From assembly GCA_019308905.1 (NCBI GenBank), contig JAFDHF010000008.1, forward strand, positions 48,675-112,674: a stretch of 64,000 bases of DNA, in the 5' to 3' direction. Below are positions 1 to 9,467 of the stretch, one piece after another (the first letter of the stretch is position 1; each line of letters starts with the position of its first letter). The stretch is from Deltaproteobacteria bacterium. GTDB taxonomy: Bacteria; Desulfobacterota; BSN033; WVXP01. The notes beneath the pieces are model-generated. The model was not told where the DNA came from. It ran no database searches and saw nothing but the letters and a program-made list of their open reading frames with translations. Both the position numbers and the translations under genes were made by a program.

Positions 1-1
1 A

Positions 2-586
<585 letters not shown>

Positions 587-596
587 TGAGAATCTT

Positions 597-633
597 CCCG
601 CCACGCTCTGAACGGGCGTGGCGGGATTTTTTT
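597..633 (+). terminator. Rho-independent terminator after rpoC
   Basis: A perfect 10-bp GC-rich stem (CCCGCCACGC at 597-606 pairing with 616-625) with a 9-nt loop is followed by seven T residues at 627-633. It lies 11 nt after the rpoC stop. This is a textbook intrinsic terminator closing the RNA polymerase operon. Confidence 0.93.
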
Positions 634-709
634 GCCGATCCAACAAGAAATCACAAGACCCTATCCGTCATCACAGGAGTGACACCGCCTCACCGTCCAG
701 GACCAGGGC

Positions 710-3130
710 ATGAGAAGATTCTTCAGGGACTGGAAAATCCAAACGAAGATAACTCTTATGGCGGTAGTCCTGGTCCTCCTTCCCATCCTCATCATCTCGG
801 CACTCGCTCTCGGCCGTTTCACACATGCCCTCCAACGGGCAGCAGAGGCCGACCTGGAACACATCCTTCAGGACGTGGTCTCCATGTGCCGGATCGAACA
901 GGGGTCGCTCCGGAGCAGAGCCGCCTCGAGCCTCGATATGGCCCAGTCCATGCTGAAAGACCGGGGTAGATACCTCAGGGAAGACCGGGCCGTAACGGTT
1001 GTATTCAAGGCGGTCGATCACGAGACCCGTGAGGTACGCCGCGTCGAGCTGCCCCTGCTCGAGACGGGCGACTCTCCCATTACCGGGAACAGCGGCCTCG
1101 TTGAAGAGATCCAGCGACTGCTCGGCGGCGAGTGTACGGTCTATCAGAGGGTGCACGAAGGCGGTCTTCTCGCAATATCGACTACTGTTCCAGACAGAGG
1201 CGGACCCGGAGCCCCGGGTGATTACATCTCCCTCACCTCCCCCCTTGTCGATGCGATACTCAGGGGCCAAACCTATCTGGAACAGACCTTCAAGGGTGAC
1301 AGATGGGAGACAAGGGCCTTCGGGCCTCTCCGTGACGAAGGGCAGAGGATCGTCGGAGCCCTCTGTGTTAAGACGAGGGACCAGCCGATCGATGCCCTCA
1401 AGAAGGCCATTGCCCGGATCAGGGTAGGCCGAACAGGGTACGCCTTTGTAGTGGATACGAAGGGCAATATCATTCTTCATCCCACCAAAGAGGGCAGAAA
1501 CATCGCCTCCCTGCCAAATCCGGCTGAATCAGCCGTAATCTCCAAGATCATCCAGGAGGGGTCGCTGCTCAGGGAGCGGCAGGTCGGAACCATCCGGTAC
1601 CCCTGGGTCAACGTGGAGTTGGGGGAGAAGAGACCGAGGAGGAAGATCACAAAGTACGTGTATTTCAAGGACTGGGATTGGATCATCGGTGCGGGGAGCT
1701 ACGAACAAGAGATCTATCACGCCGTGGGCAGAACCAGGCTGTTTATCTACCTCGTCTCGGGAGCCATCGTGTCGGCGGCCGTTTTCCTGGCGGTGTTGCT
1801 GTCCAGACTTCTTACCCGACCCATCCTCAATCTCACCGAGATCACCGCCAGGATGGCCAGAGGCGACTTCTCCCACCAGGCCGATACCTCCAGCAGGGAC
1901 GAGGTCGGCCTCCTGGGCCGGTCCTTCAACGAGATGGCCCGGCAGATTCTGGACAAAACGGAGAAGCTCCAAGAAATCGTGGCCGACCGGACAGCCAGGC
2001 TGACCGAGTCGGAGGCCAGGTATCAGAGGCTCTTCGAGGGGTCGAAAGACGGGATCTATATCTCCACCGTTGAGGGGAAATTCCTCGATGTCAACCAATC
2101 GGCCGTAGAGCTGTTCGGCTACAGAGACAAAGAGGATCTCCTCTCAATCGACATCCCTCGAGACCTTTACGTCAATCCCGAAGATCGGGAAAAGATGAAG
2201 AAGGAGATCGAGAGACACGGGTATGTCAAGGATTTCGAGCAGAGGTTGAAAAAGAAGGACGGTACAGAGGTCTTCGTCCTGATCACCTCCAATCTCGTCA
2301 GGGACGCCCAGGGCAGACCGGTCGCCTACGAGGGAATCATGAGGGACATCACCGAACGCAAGAGACTCGATGCCGAGCTGAAAAAGACCCAGGCCTTCCT
2401 GGTTCAGACGGCCAAGACAAGGGCCCTGGGAGATCTTGTGGCCGGTGTCGCCCATGAACTGAACAACCCCCTGATGGCATCAGACACTATCCTCCATGTG
2501 ATCTCCGAGAACCTCCACAAGGGATGCCCCAACCAGACCCGGCTGGAGCTGGTCCAGGAATGCAACAGAAGGATGGCAAAGATCATCAACCACCTGAGGG
2601 AGTTCTCCCGCCAGGCCGAGACGGTTTTTGAGCCTCTAGACATCCGTCTCCCCCTTGAAAACGCCCTGATGATTGTGGGCCAACAACTCCTCAACCAAAA
2701 CATCTCCACGGAGAAGGATCTGGCTCCGAATTTGCCCGTGATTCTCGGTGATTCCAATCAACTCGAGCAGGTCTTTCTCAACCTGATCTCCAATGCCCGG
2801 GACGCCATGCAAGACCAGGACGAACCGAGACGGCTAATCATCAAGACCCGCCTGATCGAGAAGGAGACCGAACAGGAGGTCGAGGTTCTCATAGGGGATA
2901 CCGGCAGAGGGATCCCCGAGGAGATCATCGACAAGATCTTCGTCCCCTTCTTCACCACAAAAGATGTGGGCAAGGGTACTGGACTGGGCCTTGCCATATG
3001 CTACGGAATAATCGAAAACCACGGGGGTCGTATCGAGGTCGACTCCCGCCAGGACAGGGGGACGAATTTCAGAGTCTATCTCCCCGTCCCCAAGGGGGAT
3101 GAAAATGGCAAGAAGAATCCTGGTAGTTGA
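710..3130 (+). CDS. Membrane sensor histidine kinase (Cache-like, HAMP, PAS, HisKA, HATPase)
   Basis: An 806-residue inner-membrane histidine kinase. Visible in order: a transmembrane helix at about residues 14-35, a long extracytoplasmic region (to ~343) with a Cache-like end ([19 protein letters not shown]), a second helix at ~344-366, a HAMP linker ([20 protein letters not shown]), a PAS domain at ~441-550, and a HisKA dimerisation domain with phospho-acceptor His582 in [10 protein letters not shown]. The ATPase domain has N box [10 protein letters not shown]1 GDTGRGIP and G2 GTGLGLAI. The domain set predicts sensing of a periplasmic ligand. The gene overlaps the following response regulator by 32 nt, so the pair is translated together. 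The ligand is unknown; no effector gene lies beside it. Confidence 0.93.
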   Translation: MRRFFRDWKIQTKITLMAVVLVLLPILIISALALGRFTHALQRAAEADLEHILQDVVSMCRIEQGSLRSRAASSLDMAQSMLKDRGRYLREDRAVTVVFKAVDHETREVRRVELPLLETGDSPITGNSGLVEEIQRLLGGECTVYQRVHEGGLLAISTTVPDRGGPGAPGDYISLTSPLVDAILRGQTYLEQTFKGDRWETRAFGPLRDEGQRIVGALCVKTRDQPIDALKKAIARIRVGRTGYAFVVDTKGNIILHPTKEGRNIASLPNPAESAVISKIIQEGSLLRERQVGTIRYPWVNVELGEKRPRRKITKYVYFKDWDWIIGAGSYEQEIYHAVGRTRLFIYLVSGAIVSAAVFLAVLLSRLLTRPILNLTEITARMARGDFSHQADTSSRDEVGLLGRSFNEMARQILDKTEKLQEIVADRTARLTESEARYQRLFEGSKDGIYISTVEGKFLDVNQSAVELFGYRDKEDLLSIDIPRDLYVNPEDREKMKKEIERHGYVKDFEQRLKKKDGTEVFVLITSNLVRDAQGRPVAYEGIMRDITERKRLDAELKKTQAFLVQTAKTRALGDLVAGVAHELNNPLMASDTILHVISENLHKGCPNQTRLELVQECNRRMAKIINHLREFSRQAETVFEPLDIRLPLENALMIVGQQLLNQNISTEKDLAPNLPVILGDSNQLEQVFLNLISNARDAMQDQDEPRRLIIKTRLIEKETEQEVEVLIGDTGRGIPEEIIDKIFVPFFTTKDVGKGTGLGLAICYGIIENHGGRIEVDSRQDRGTNFRVYLPVPKGDENGKKNPGS

Positions 3131-3503
3131 CGATGACGAACTGGTTCTCGTGGCCTTAAGGGAGCTCCTGGCACCTCGGGGTTACGCTGTCACCACTGTC
3201 CAGAGCGGCGCCCAGGCCCTGGAGGAGATTGAAAACCATCGCTTTGATCTCCTCATCCTCGACGTCATCATGCCCCGGATGGACGGTTTCCAGCTCTGCG
3301 AGAGGATCCGCGCAACGGAGGGATATTCCCGGACCCCCATCGTCATGCTTACCGCCAAGAGCGACCCGGATGAGGAAAAACGAGGGCTGGCAGCAGGAGC
3401 CGATCTGTTCCTTCCAAAACCGATCCCACCCCAGCGCCTCCTCGATCTGATAGAAGCCACCGTCGAGAAGGGGAAGAGAACGGGAGCCCGGAACTCCCAC
3501 TGA
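3099..3503 (+). CDS. Single-domain response regulator (CheY-like)
   Basis: A 134-residue protein made of one receiver domain. The acidic pocket (VVDDDE near residue 11), phospho-acceptor Asp55 in LLILDVIMP, the conserved Thr in VMLTAKS and the Lys in FLPKP are all present. There is no DNA-binding or enzymatic output domain, so it should act by protein contact or as a phosphorelay intermediate. The start at 3099 lies inside the kinase gene; a second ATG at 3105 is an equally good start. It is the natural partner of the preceding kinase. Confidence 0.9.
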   Translation: MKMARRILVVDDDELVLVALRELLAPRGYAVTTVQSGAQALEEIENHRFDLLILDVIMPRMDGFQLCERIRATEGYSRTPIVMLTAKSDPDEEKRGLAAGADLFLPKPIPPQRLLDLIEATVEKGKRTGARNSH

Positions 3504-3556
3504 GAAGCCGAGGACGACCCCCCTCGCGGCCCCCCATGGGCTATCCCCCTATCCTC

Positions 3557-4918
3557 TCAGGCGGGAATCGGAATTATGGCTGCTGCCAGGCTCAGATAGA
3601 GGAGCAATGTGAACACGTCCATCAGGCTGCTGATAAAGGGGCCTGACATCAAGGCCGGATCGAGACCGATCTTCTTGAAAAAGATTGGAAGCACCGCTCC
3701 CGCCGATATGGCAAGCATCACGCATCCCACCATGGCCAGCCCCACGGTCAGACTGAGAGGAACAACTAGGTTTGGATCCGGGCTGGTAATCACCGCCCGA
3801 AGAGCCGTAAGAACGCCCATGGCCAGGCCCACAAGCATGCCGATCCGAATCTCCTTGAAAAGAATCCTGAAGATATCCCTCATCTCCAGTTCCCCTGTGG
3901 CAAGCCCTCGGATGATGACCGTGGTGGTCTGGGTCCCCGCATTGCCCCCGGTTCCGGACAAGACCGGGATGAAGAAGACCAGGGCGATGACGGCGGTCAA
4001 CTGGTCTTGAAACCTCTGCATCACCGCTCCGGCCACAAATCCCGTCAGGACCAGGATAAAGAGCCAGAGAATCCGTTCCCGGGCGATCTTGAAGGTCCCA
4101 GTGCTCAGGTAGTCGAGCGGCTTTCCTGCAGCCGCCAGGTGGTAGATGTCCTCTGTGGCCTCTTCTTCCACCACATCGAGAATATCATCCACGGTCACGA
4201 TCCCCACCAGCCGTCTCTCCTCGTCGATAACCGGAATGGCCAGAAAATCATAGTGAGAGATCTTGTCGGCCACCTCCTCGGCGCTCTCGTCAATGGAGAC
4301 ACTGATTACATCCTTCTCCATGATCTCTTCCACCCGCTCGGTCGGTCGAGCAAGGAGAATATCCTTCAAGGTCACGAAGCCCGTCAATCTCCGATCCTGG
4401 TCGACAACATAGACATAGTAGACCGTCTCCTTGTTGGGGGCCTGCATTCTCAGCCGGTTGAGGGCTTCGGCCGCTGTAATGTCCTTGTCCACCGAGGCAT
4501 ACTCGGTGGTCATTATGGCCCCGGCCGTGCCCTCCTCATAGGCGAGGAGGCGCCTGATGTCATCCCGCTCGGCCTGGGCCAGCAGCGGCATGAGGCGTTC
4601 CGCTATTTCCGGCTCCACCTCCTTGATCAGGTCTACCCGGTCGTCCGGAGACATGCCCTCGATAAAGGGGAGCACGGCCTTTGGACCGGCTTTTTCCAGA
4701 CAGGCCTTCTGAACCGGCAGATCGAGCTGTTCGAATATCTCAATGGAAGCCCGGTTGCCGACAATGGCCAGAATATCCATGATCTCGTGAGGCTCCAAAC
4801 CCGAGATGAGTTCCGCACCATCCGACGGGTGGAGATCGGCGAAGACCTCCCGAATCGTATCACGATTCCCTGCAGCCACCAGTTCTCGAAGCTCGGGAAC
4901 AAAAAGAGCACCCCGCAT
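3557..4918 (-). CDS. mgtE: Magnesium transporter MgtE
   Basis: A 453-residue MgtE-type Mg2+ channel of the inner membrane. The N-terminal helical MgtE_N domain (about residues 1-130, with LHPSDGAELISGL) is followed by two CBS domains (~131-250) that sense cytoplasmic Mg2+, a connecting helix, and five membrane helices from ~285 on. The pore region shows GGNAGTQTTT and the C-terminal GLDPALMSGPF segment with the conserved Asp at the channel mouth. Full family length. It converges with the response regulator gene to its left. No Mg2+-responsive leader could be identified in the 259 bp upstream. Confidence 0.95.
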   Translation of the reverse strand: MRGALFVPELRELVAAGNRDTIREVFADLHPSDGAELISGLEPHEIMDILAIVGNRASIEIFEQLDLPVQKACLEKAGPKAVLPFIEGMSPDDRVDLIKEVEPEIAERLMPLLAQAERDDIRRLLAYEEGTAGAIMTTEYASVDKDITAAEALNRLRMQAPNKETVYYVYVVDQDRRLTGFVTLKDILLARPTERVEEIMEKDVISVSIDESAEEVADKISHYDFLAIPVIDEERRLVGIVTVDDILDVVEEEATEDIYHLAAAGKPLDYLSTGTFKIARERILWLFILVLTGFVAGAVMQRFQDQLTAVIALVFFIPVLSGTGGNAGTQTTTVIIRGLATGELEMRDIFRILFKEIRIGMLVGLAMGVLTALRAVITSPDPNLVVPLSLTVGLAMVGCVMLAISAGAVLPIFFKKIGLDPALMSGPFISSLMDVFTLLLYLSLAAAIIPIPA

Positions 4919-5177
4919 GGCTCCTCCTCTGATCGAACACGACCGATAAGGACTCCGAACTATGCTCCGTTGTCTCTGTGGCTCGGTATTTCAGTAGAAC
5001 CGAAGGTTTTCAAAAAGGCAGGAGAGAGGAAGGGAGGTCTTGTGGAAATACGTGCCGATCAATCCCCCCCCTCTTCCTGCAACCTTTGGCAACTGTCACT
5101 ATCGTCCACGGTTTCCTCCTGTACACTGAATACTTACCACACCGTGCGGGGAAAATCAATTTGGAGGCACGGCCGCT

Positions 5178-6410
5178 TCACCTCGATTCCTTCCTCTTCA
5201 TCAGGAAAAAGAGCTTCCCCCTCTGTTTCATGTGCCCTGCAGAAACCGCGGCCACCTCTCCCTCCCCCCAAAACAGGTCCACTCTCGCGGGGCCGCGGAT
5301 AGCCCCTCCTGTATCCTGGTTTACCACAAACCTGGAGAAGGGTTTCCATTCGACTATATCCCCCTTCTCGTCCATCACCGGTTTTTCCGTGATAACAAAG
5401 GCGAGTCCTCCCTTTGGAAAGAGTCTTGAATCGGTGGCAATAGAGCGGCCCGTCGTGAGGGGGACGTTGATGTTCCCCAGCGGGCCCCTCTCCACCACAC
5501 GGAAGAAGGTGTAGCTCGGGTCGTGAAAAAGAACCTCGTCCACCTCACGCGGGTTGTCACGGAGGTAGGATCGGATTCGCTGCATGGACATCTCCTTTCT
5601 CGGGATTTTCCCCCGATCTATGAGAAGTCTCCCGATGCTCCGGTACGGCCTCCCGTTTGCGGCATCGTAGTTTACTCGCAGGCACCTACCATCCTGAAGC
5701 CGCACGAAACCCGACCCCTGGATCTGCAAGAAATACCGGTCGATCTTGTCCCTGAGCCAGACTATCTCGTATCCCCTTCCCTCCAGAACACCCTCACCGT
5801 CGATCTGGGCCCGGGTGTAAAACGGGACAAGCCGGTCCCCTTCCAGTCTCCCCATGATCCTCTCCCCCTCGAAACGCGGACTGAACATCCCCAGCCTGAC
5901 AGTGACCAGTTCGTCAGGCTTCCTGTAGAGGGGATAGGGGTGACCCTCGTCCCGAACGAGGCTCCCCTCCACCACCGGTTCGTAGTAGCCGGTAAAGAGC
6001 ACCCGGCGCCCCCAACCGTGACCAACAGACTGGTAGACCTGGAAGCGGCTGGCGACAAGACGATCCACCTCTTCAGGTGTACGGGCCTCTTCGAGAAGAC
6101 CGAGAAAAGCCTCGAGGGAGGAGACCGCATCGGCCACCGTGTAGGTGTCTGGGCCCAGGACCAGCAGCCGGTCCTGCGGCAGAGATCTGAAGTAGCGGAT
6201 ACTGCCCTGGAGAGCCTCTTTCAGAGACGCCTTATCGAGGTCGTCCAGAAACCTGGGAAACCGGCTGGCCTTGAGGCGCACCAGGGCGTCCTCCGGCCTC
6301 CGCACCTCACGAATCCTCAGGGCCGTACACCCCGAGAGGAGAACCAGAGCCACCAACAAGGCGGAGAAAAACCTCCCGAATCTCTTCACCATCCTCCCAC
6401 CCGGATCCAT
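5178..6410 (-). CDS. mltA: Membrane-bound lytic transglycosylase A (MltA-type lipoprotein)
   Basis: A 410-residue murein-degrading enzyme that cleaves the MurNAc-GlcNAc glycosidic bond, forming a 1,6-anhydro end. After a short lipoprotein signal (SALLVALVLLSGC, lipobox LSGC) come the MltA domain (FTGYYEPVVEGS, YFLQIQGSGFVRLQDG) and the C-terminal 3D domain (FRFVVNQDTGGAIRGPARVD; catalytic Asp in RVDLFWG). The start at 6410 is chosen because a GGAGG lies ten bases upstream; the frame is open to 6494, and an ATG at 6392 has GGAGG too close. It is transcribed divergently from the PilZ gene. The lipoprotein signal implies an outer membrane. Confidence 0.93.
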   Translation of the reverse strand: MDPGGRMVKRFGRFFSALLVALVLLSGCTALRIREVRRPEDALVRLKASRFPRFLDDLDKASLKEALQGSIRYFRSLPQDRLLVLGPDTYTVADAVSSLEAFLGLLEEARTPEEVDRLVASRFQVYQSVGHGWGRRVLFTGYYEPVVEGSLVRDEGHPYPLYRKPDELVTVRLGMFSPRFEGERIMGRLEGDRLVPFYTRAQIDGEGVLEGRGYEIVWLRDKIDRYFLQIQGSGFVRLQDGRCLRVNYDAANGRPYRSIGRLLIDRGKIPRKEMSMQRIRSYLRDNPREVDEVLFHDPSYTFFRVVERGPLGNINVPLTTGRSIATDSRLFPKGGLAFVITEKPVMDEKGDIVEWKPFSRFVVNQDTGGAIRGPARVDLFWGEGEVAAVSAGHMKQRGKLFFLMKRKESR

Positions 6411-6544
6411 ACTACCACCGCCTCCGCTCCCCATGGATTTGACAAAACCCGCCATATGGGTTAGAAAGGAGGTATCATCTTCCAAAAGACTCATCTACGA
6501 AACACCTCGTCTACGGTTCATCTCAAACGGGAGGGAGGATTCTG

Positions 6545-6988
6545 GTGGTGGAAGAGGATTTCGGAAACTCCATGGGCGAGAGGAGACGGTACCGCCGGTT
6601 GAAGATCAGGCTGCCCCTCTCCTTTACCGTCCGGGATCCGGAAGACCTGGATACAGACCTCCGCCGCCATGGGCCTGAACAGCGATCGATCAGAGGAGAG
6701 ACCTACGATGTCTCCATGGAGGGCCTCACCATCGATGTCATGCTCTCGCCCCAGGATATGGACTATCTCCTCCCCCTCATCGCCAAGGCCCAAAAAGCAC
6801 CTCACATCGATGTCGAAGTGGAACTCGATGAAGGTACCGTTTCCATGGCGAGCACGGTGATCTGGTACAATCTCTTTTTCCCCGGCACGCCGCCTCCCAA
6901 TTTCAAAGCCGGCCTCTATCTCATCGAGCCCGACAGCAACCCGGCCAAGCAGAGATGGAACGAGTTCCTCGAAACCATCAGGGTCTAA
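6545..6988 (+). CDS. PilZ domain protein (c-di-GMP binding)
   Basis: A 147-residue protein with both PilZ signatures: the arginine-rich ERRRYRRLKIRLPLSF near the N terminus (RxxxR motif) and YDVSMEGLTI (D/NxSxxG-type motif) downstream. PilZ domains bind cyclic di-GMP and act as adaptors for motility or exopolysaccharide control. The GTG start at 6545 follows a good GGAGG at 6535-6539; an ATG ten codons in (6572) would also fit. No membrane segment or second domain is visible. It stands alone between the mltA promoter region and the leftward zinc-ribbon gene, so the target is not shown by context. Confidence 0.85.
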   Translation: MVEEDFGNSMGERRRYRRLKIRLPLSFTVRDPEDLDTDLRRHGPEQRSIRGETYDVSMEGLTIDVMLSPQDMDYLLPLIAKAQKAPHIDVEVELDEGTVSMASTVIWYNLFFPGTPPPNFKAGLYLIEPDSNPAKQRWNEFLETIRV

Positions 6989-7084
6989 CGGCCGATCCTC
7001 TCCTCCCCGCCCGAGGTCAGGTGGTAGAACGAGCCCTCCCGGCCTGTTCGGCGGACGAAAATAGCCGACAAAACCGCCTATCTT

Positions 7085-7249
7085 TCAGCTCTTTCTGGAT
7101 GTCTTGGTCATGAAGGGCGTAATCTGCTGTTTCAGGTCCATGCTTCCGCAGTGGGGGCACTTTGCCTTCCCCTTCTCGTACTCCTGGAGCGACAGATTCA
7201 TACTTACCGGCTTCTTACACTTCGTGCAGACAAAATCATAGGTCGGCAT
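7085..7249 (-). CDS. Small FmdB-type zinc-ribbon protein
   Basis: A 54-residue protein starting MPTYDFVCTKCKKPV with a second CPHCGS knuckle, so two CxxC pairs spaced as in the FmdB/CxxC_CxxC_SSSS putative regulatory family. Function of the family is not established beyond zinc binding. The start is supported by AGAGGAGGAAT eight bases upstream. It sits 26 nt downstream of the unknown 185-residue gene on the same strand and is probably in the same transcript. Confidence 0.85.
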   Translation of the reverse strand: MPTYDFVCTKCKKPVSMNLSLQEYEKGKAKCPHCGSMDLKQQITPFMTKTSRKS

Positions 7250-7275
7250 GGCGATTCCTCCTCTAAGCCGAAAGC

Positions 7276-7833
7276 TTAGGCCAGAATCTCCAGTTGGCCC
7301 GCAAAGTCCAGAAAAGGGTCATTCCCCCCTCTGTCCTTGAAGAAAGCCTTTTTCATGTAGTGAACCGCTCCTGAATAGAATTCGAACCGCCTGGCCAGTT
7401 CAAGAAACAGATAGGCTGGTCTCATGAGCCTGACATCCATGTCAAAGACCACCTGGTACGCCCTTCCACCTTCCTGGAGGTAATACCCGAGAAACGCGTT
7501 TTTTTCGACGTATTCGCGGAAAACACCGGACATGAAAAGAATGTAGTCGCCGGTATGCTTGTAGATCTCCCGCTCCTTTTCGAGATCCGAATCGACCTCC
7601 CCCATCCTCCCGGCCTCAAGGAGCATCTCCACCACGCTGTCGAGTCTCCTGCCCTGCAGGTCCCTTATCCTGTACAGGTTGTCCGTCCGGGCGAACTTTG
7701 CCAGCAGGTCGGCGATGTAATCGGCCACTGCGGGCTCCCTTATCTTCAGATCCTGGAAAGCCCTCCGGATCAGCCAGTCGAAAAAACGATTCAGCCGCGA
7801 AGGAGCAGGTTTTGTCGTGATCATGTACTCCAC
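7276..7833 (-). CDS. Conserved-looking protein of unknown function
   Basis: A 185-residue soluble, mostly helical protein that I do not recognise. It has no signal peptide, membrane helix or cysteine motif. It is rich in aromatic and charged residues (RREFYSGA-type segments such as RRFEFYSGAVHYMKKAF), with an N-terminal basic/aromatic helix (SRLNRFFDWLIRRAFQDL). The uninterrupted frame and close coupling to the zinc-ribbon gene downstream support it as a real gene. An alternative start is the second Met three codons in. No function is proposed. Confidence 0.7.
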   Translation of the reverse strand: MEYMITTKPAPSRLNRFFDWLIRRAFQDLKIREPAVADYIADLLAKFARTDNLYRIRDLQGRRLDSVVEMLLEAGRMGEVDSDLEKEREIYKHTGDYILFMSGVFREYVEKNAFLGYYLQEGGRAYQVVFDMDVRLMRPAYLFLELARRFEFYSGAVHYMKKAFFKDRGGNDPFLDFAGQLEILA

Positions 7834-8430
7834 CTCCGATTCATAATAATTTTAGTTAAGAACCCATTGCCTGTCAATTCCCCCCTCTCACAGGAGTCCT
7901 CCCGCCATAACCCTTTCCCTTCCACCGCAGGAAACCACCCCGGTTCTGCCCTACCCGGGTAGTCCTCCCCCCAGAGGCGACCCCCTTTTGTCTCTGAAAT
8001 CCCTATCACTCCCTTCTCACGCTCCCGGCACCGGGCAGAAGGACCCCCGAACCTCTCTTCCCTCCCCTGGTGGAGTTTCCTGAGTCTCCGGCCGAGGATT
8101 CTTGAAAGAATATGACTTCAGGCTTTTTTCTGTTTTGGCAGGACAACCCCTCGCTCCTGAGCTCACGCGGTGACCCTATCAAGGTTCGCGGGTGGGCGGT
8201 TCCTGTCCCTTCCCCGGGAACACGACTCACGAATCACGAACACGACCTTTCCCCTCCCCGCTCACCCTTGATGGGTACCCCACCGCTTCCGCAATGTCGC
8301 CAGGAGGCAAGGATGTTCCCCAAAAGTCAAAAAACTCCACCTCCTCTGTCGTTGCAACATCTCCGGGGACTGTGGTATTTTTCTCTCTGTAACCCTCGCT
8401 GGAAACTCTTGTGGCTTCCAATGGGATCAA
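7834..8430. other. Intergenic region of ~600 bp
   Basis: Between the leftward unknown gene and the rightward acetyltransferase gene no coding frame looks real. The region holds one copy of a dispersed leader-like element (8071-8196) and, right after it, four CACGA words at 8221, 8228, 8235 and 8241. No convincing promoter was found. Confidence 0.6.
8071..8196 (+). repeat. Dispersed leader-like element, copy A
   Basis: This 126-nt stretch matches, in inverted orientation, 34862-34997. By hand alignment the two copies are roughly 90% identical apart from one gap of about 10 nt; the last ~50 nt differ at only three positions. Conserved parts include CTGTTTTGGCAGG (small hairpin), the palindrome TGAGCTCA, and CGCGGTGACCCTATC followed by GGTTCGCGGGTGGG, in which CGCG/CGCG and ACC/GGT can pair. 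It ends 234 nt before the acetyltransferase start and has the same orientation. Neither copy has a conserved reading frame. Candidate structured 5' leader RNA or small non-autonomous element. Confidence 0.75.
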
Positions 8431-9465
8431 ATGACGGACAAGCCGCTGAGACTCGAGCTCCATCAGGATCCTTCAGATCTCATGGAGCTCAGAGACGAAT
8501 GGGAAGACCTCCTCGGCCGGAGTGCGACCAACACGGTGTTCCAGACGTGGGAGTGGAACACTCTCTGGTGGAAACATTTCGGTTCCTCAGGAGGACTCTT
8601 CCTCATTACCGCTCGAACTCCCGATGGCAGACTCGCGGGGATAGCCCCTCTTATGACTAGTTCAGAGGGGGACGGCCCAAAGAGGCTCGGTTTCCTGGGA
8701 GGTACCGATCTGTCCGACTACCTCGACTTCATTATCCGCCGGGGAGAGGAGGTTCCTTTCTTCGAGGCAGTGGCCGACTTGATCACCACCCACGGGGAAC
8801 TCTGGGATACCCTCGATCTCCATTGCCTTCCCTCGGATTCCCCCACTCTGGAACACCTTGTGAGAATCTGCGAGAAGAGCGGATTCCCTCACACCCTTGT
8901 CATGGAGGATGTCTGCCCGAGGGTCGAACTCCCTTCGAGCTGGGAGACTTTTCTTGCAGGAATGAATCGGAAGAACCGTCACGAGATCAGGCGGAAAAGC
9001 AAGAAGATCCGGCGGGAGGCAGGAGAGTACAGGTATCTCAACAGTTCTGCACCATTCATCCTCCAGGATATGGAATCCTTTATCGAACTCCACAAGAAGA
9101 GCGATCCTGCAAAAGCGGTTTTCATGAACCAGACAAGGGAGGATTTCTTCAGGGAAATGGCCTCGTGCCTTCACCGGGCAGGATGGCTTGATATCTCCTT
9201 CCTCGAAGCCAACGGCAGGAGGCTGGCCGGTCTGGTCACCTTCAAATACGGAGACTCCCTCTACCTCTACAACTCGGGATATGACAAGGAGTTCGGCCAC
9301 TGGAGTCCCGGCTGGGTTCTGATCAGCCATTCCATAGAGGACGCGATCTCGAAAGGGGTGAAAACCTATGACTTCCTGAGGGGGAACGAGTCCTACAAGT
9401 ATCGATTCGGGGCGAGGGATTATGTAATCTACAGATATACCGTCTATAGGCGAGAGGAGCATTAA
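8431..9465 (+). CDS. CelD/BcsL-family GNAT acetyltransferase
   Basis: A 344-residue cytoplasmic protein of the CelD-like (Acetyltransf_6) GNAT family, often found in polysaccharide biosynthesis clusters. Seen in order: an N-terminal half with FQTWEWNTLWWKHFG and a PLM segment, a linker with the basic helix MNRKNRHEIRRKSKKIRR, and the C-terminal GNAT core (AGLVTFKYGDSLYLYNSGYD ... KTYDFLRGNESYKYRFGA). The DFLRG.E.YK motif is typical of the family. It is followed after 2 nt by a GT4 glycosyltransferase, so the two probably act on one glycan or sugar nucleotide product. The acceptor is unknown. Confidence 0.85.
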   Translation: MTDKPLRLELHQDPSDLMELRDEWEDLLGRSATNTVFQTWEWNTLWWKHFGSSGGLFLITARTPDGRLAGIAPLMTSSEGDGPKRLGFLGGTDLSDYLDFIIRRGEEVPFFEAVADLITTHGELWDTLDLHCLPSDSPTLEHLVRICEKSGFPHTLVMEDVCPRVELPSSWETFLAGMNRKNRHEIRRKSKKIRREAGEYRYLNSSAPFILQDMESFIELHKKSDPAKAVFMNQTREDFFREMASCLHRAGWLDISFLEANGRRLAGLVTFKYGDSLYLYNSGYDKEFGHWSPGWVLISHSIEDAISKGVKTYDFLRGNESYKYRFGARDYVIYRYTVYRREEH

Positions 9466-9467
9466 CC

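Noticed and set aside
671..1480. Long minus-strand open frame opposite the sensor kinase
   Set aside because: It is a shadow frame of a clearly coding gene with intact kinase domains; it has no recognisable motif.
4919..5177. Possible M-box or other Mg2+ riboswitch upstream of mgtE
   Set aside because: No conserved M-box segments or convincing terminator/anti-terminator pair could be recognised by eye.
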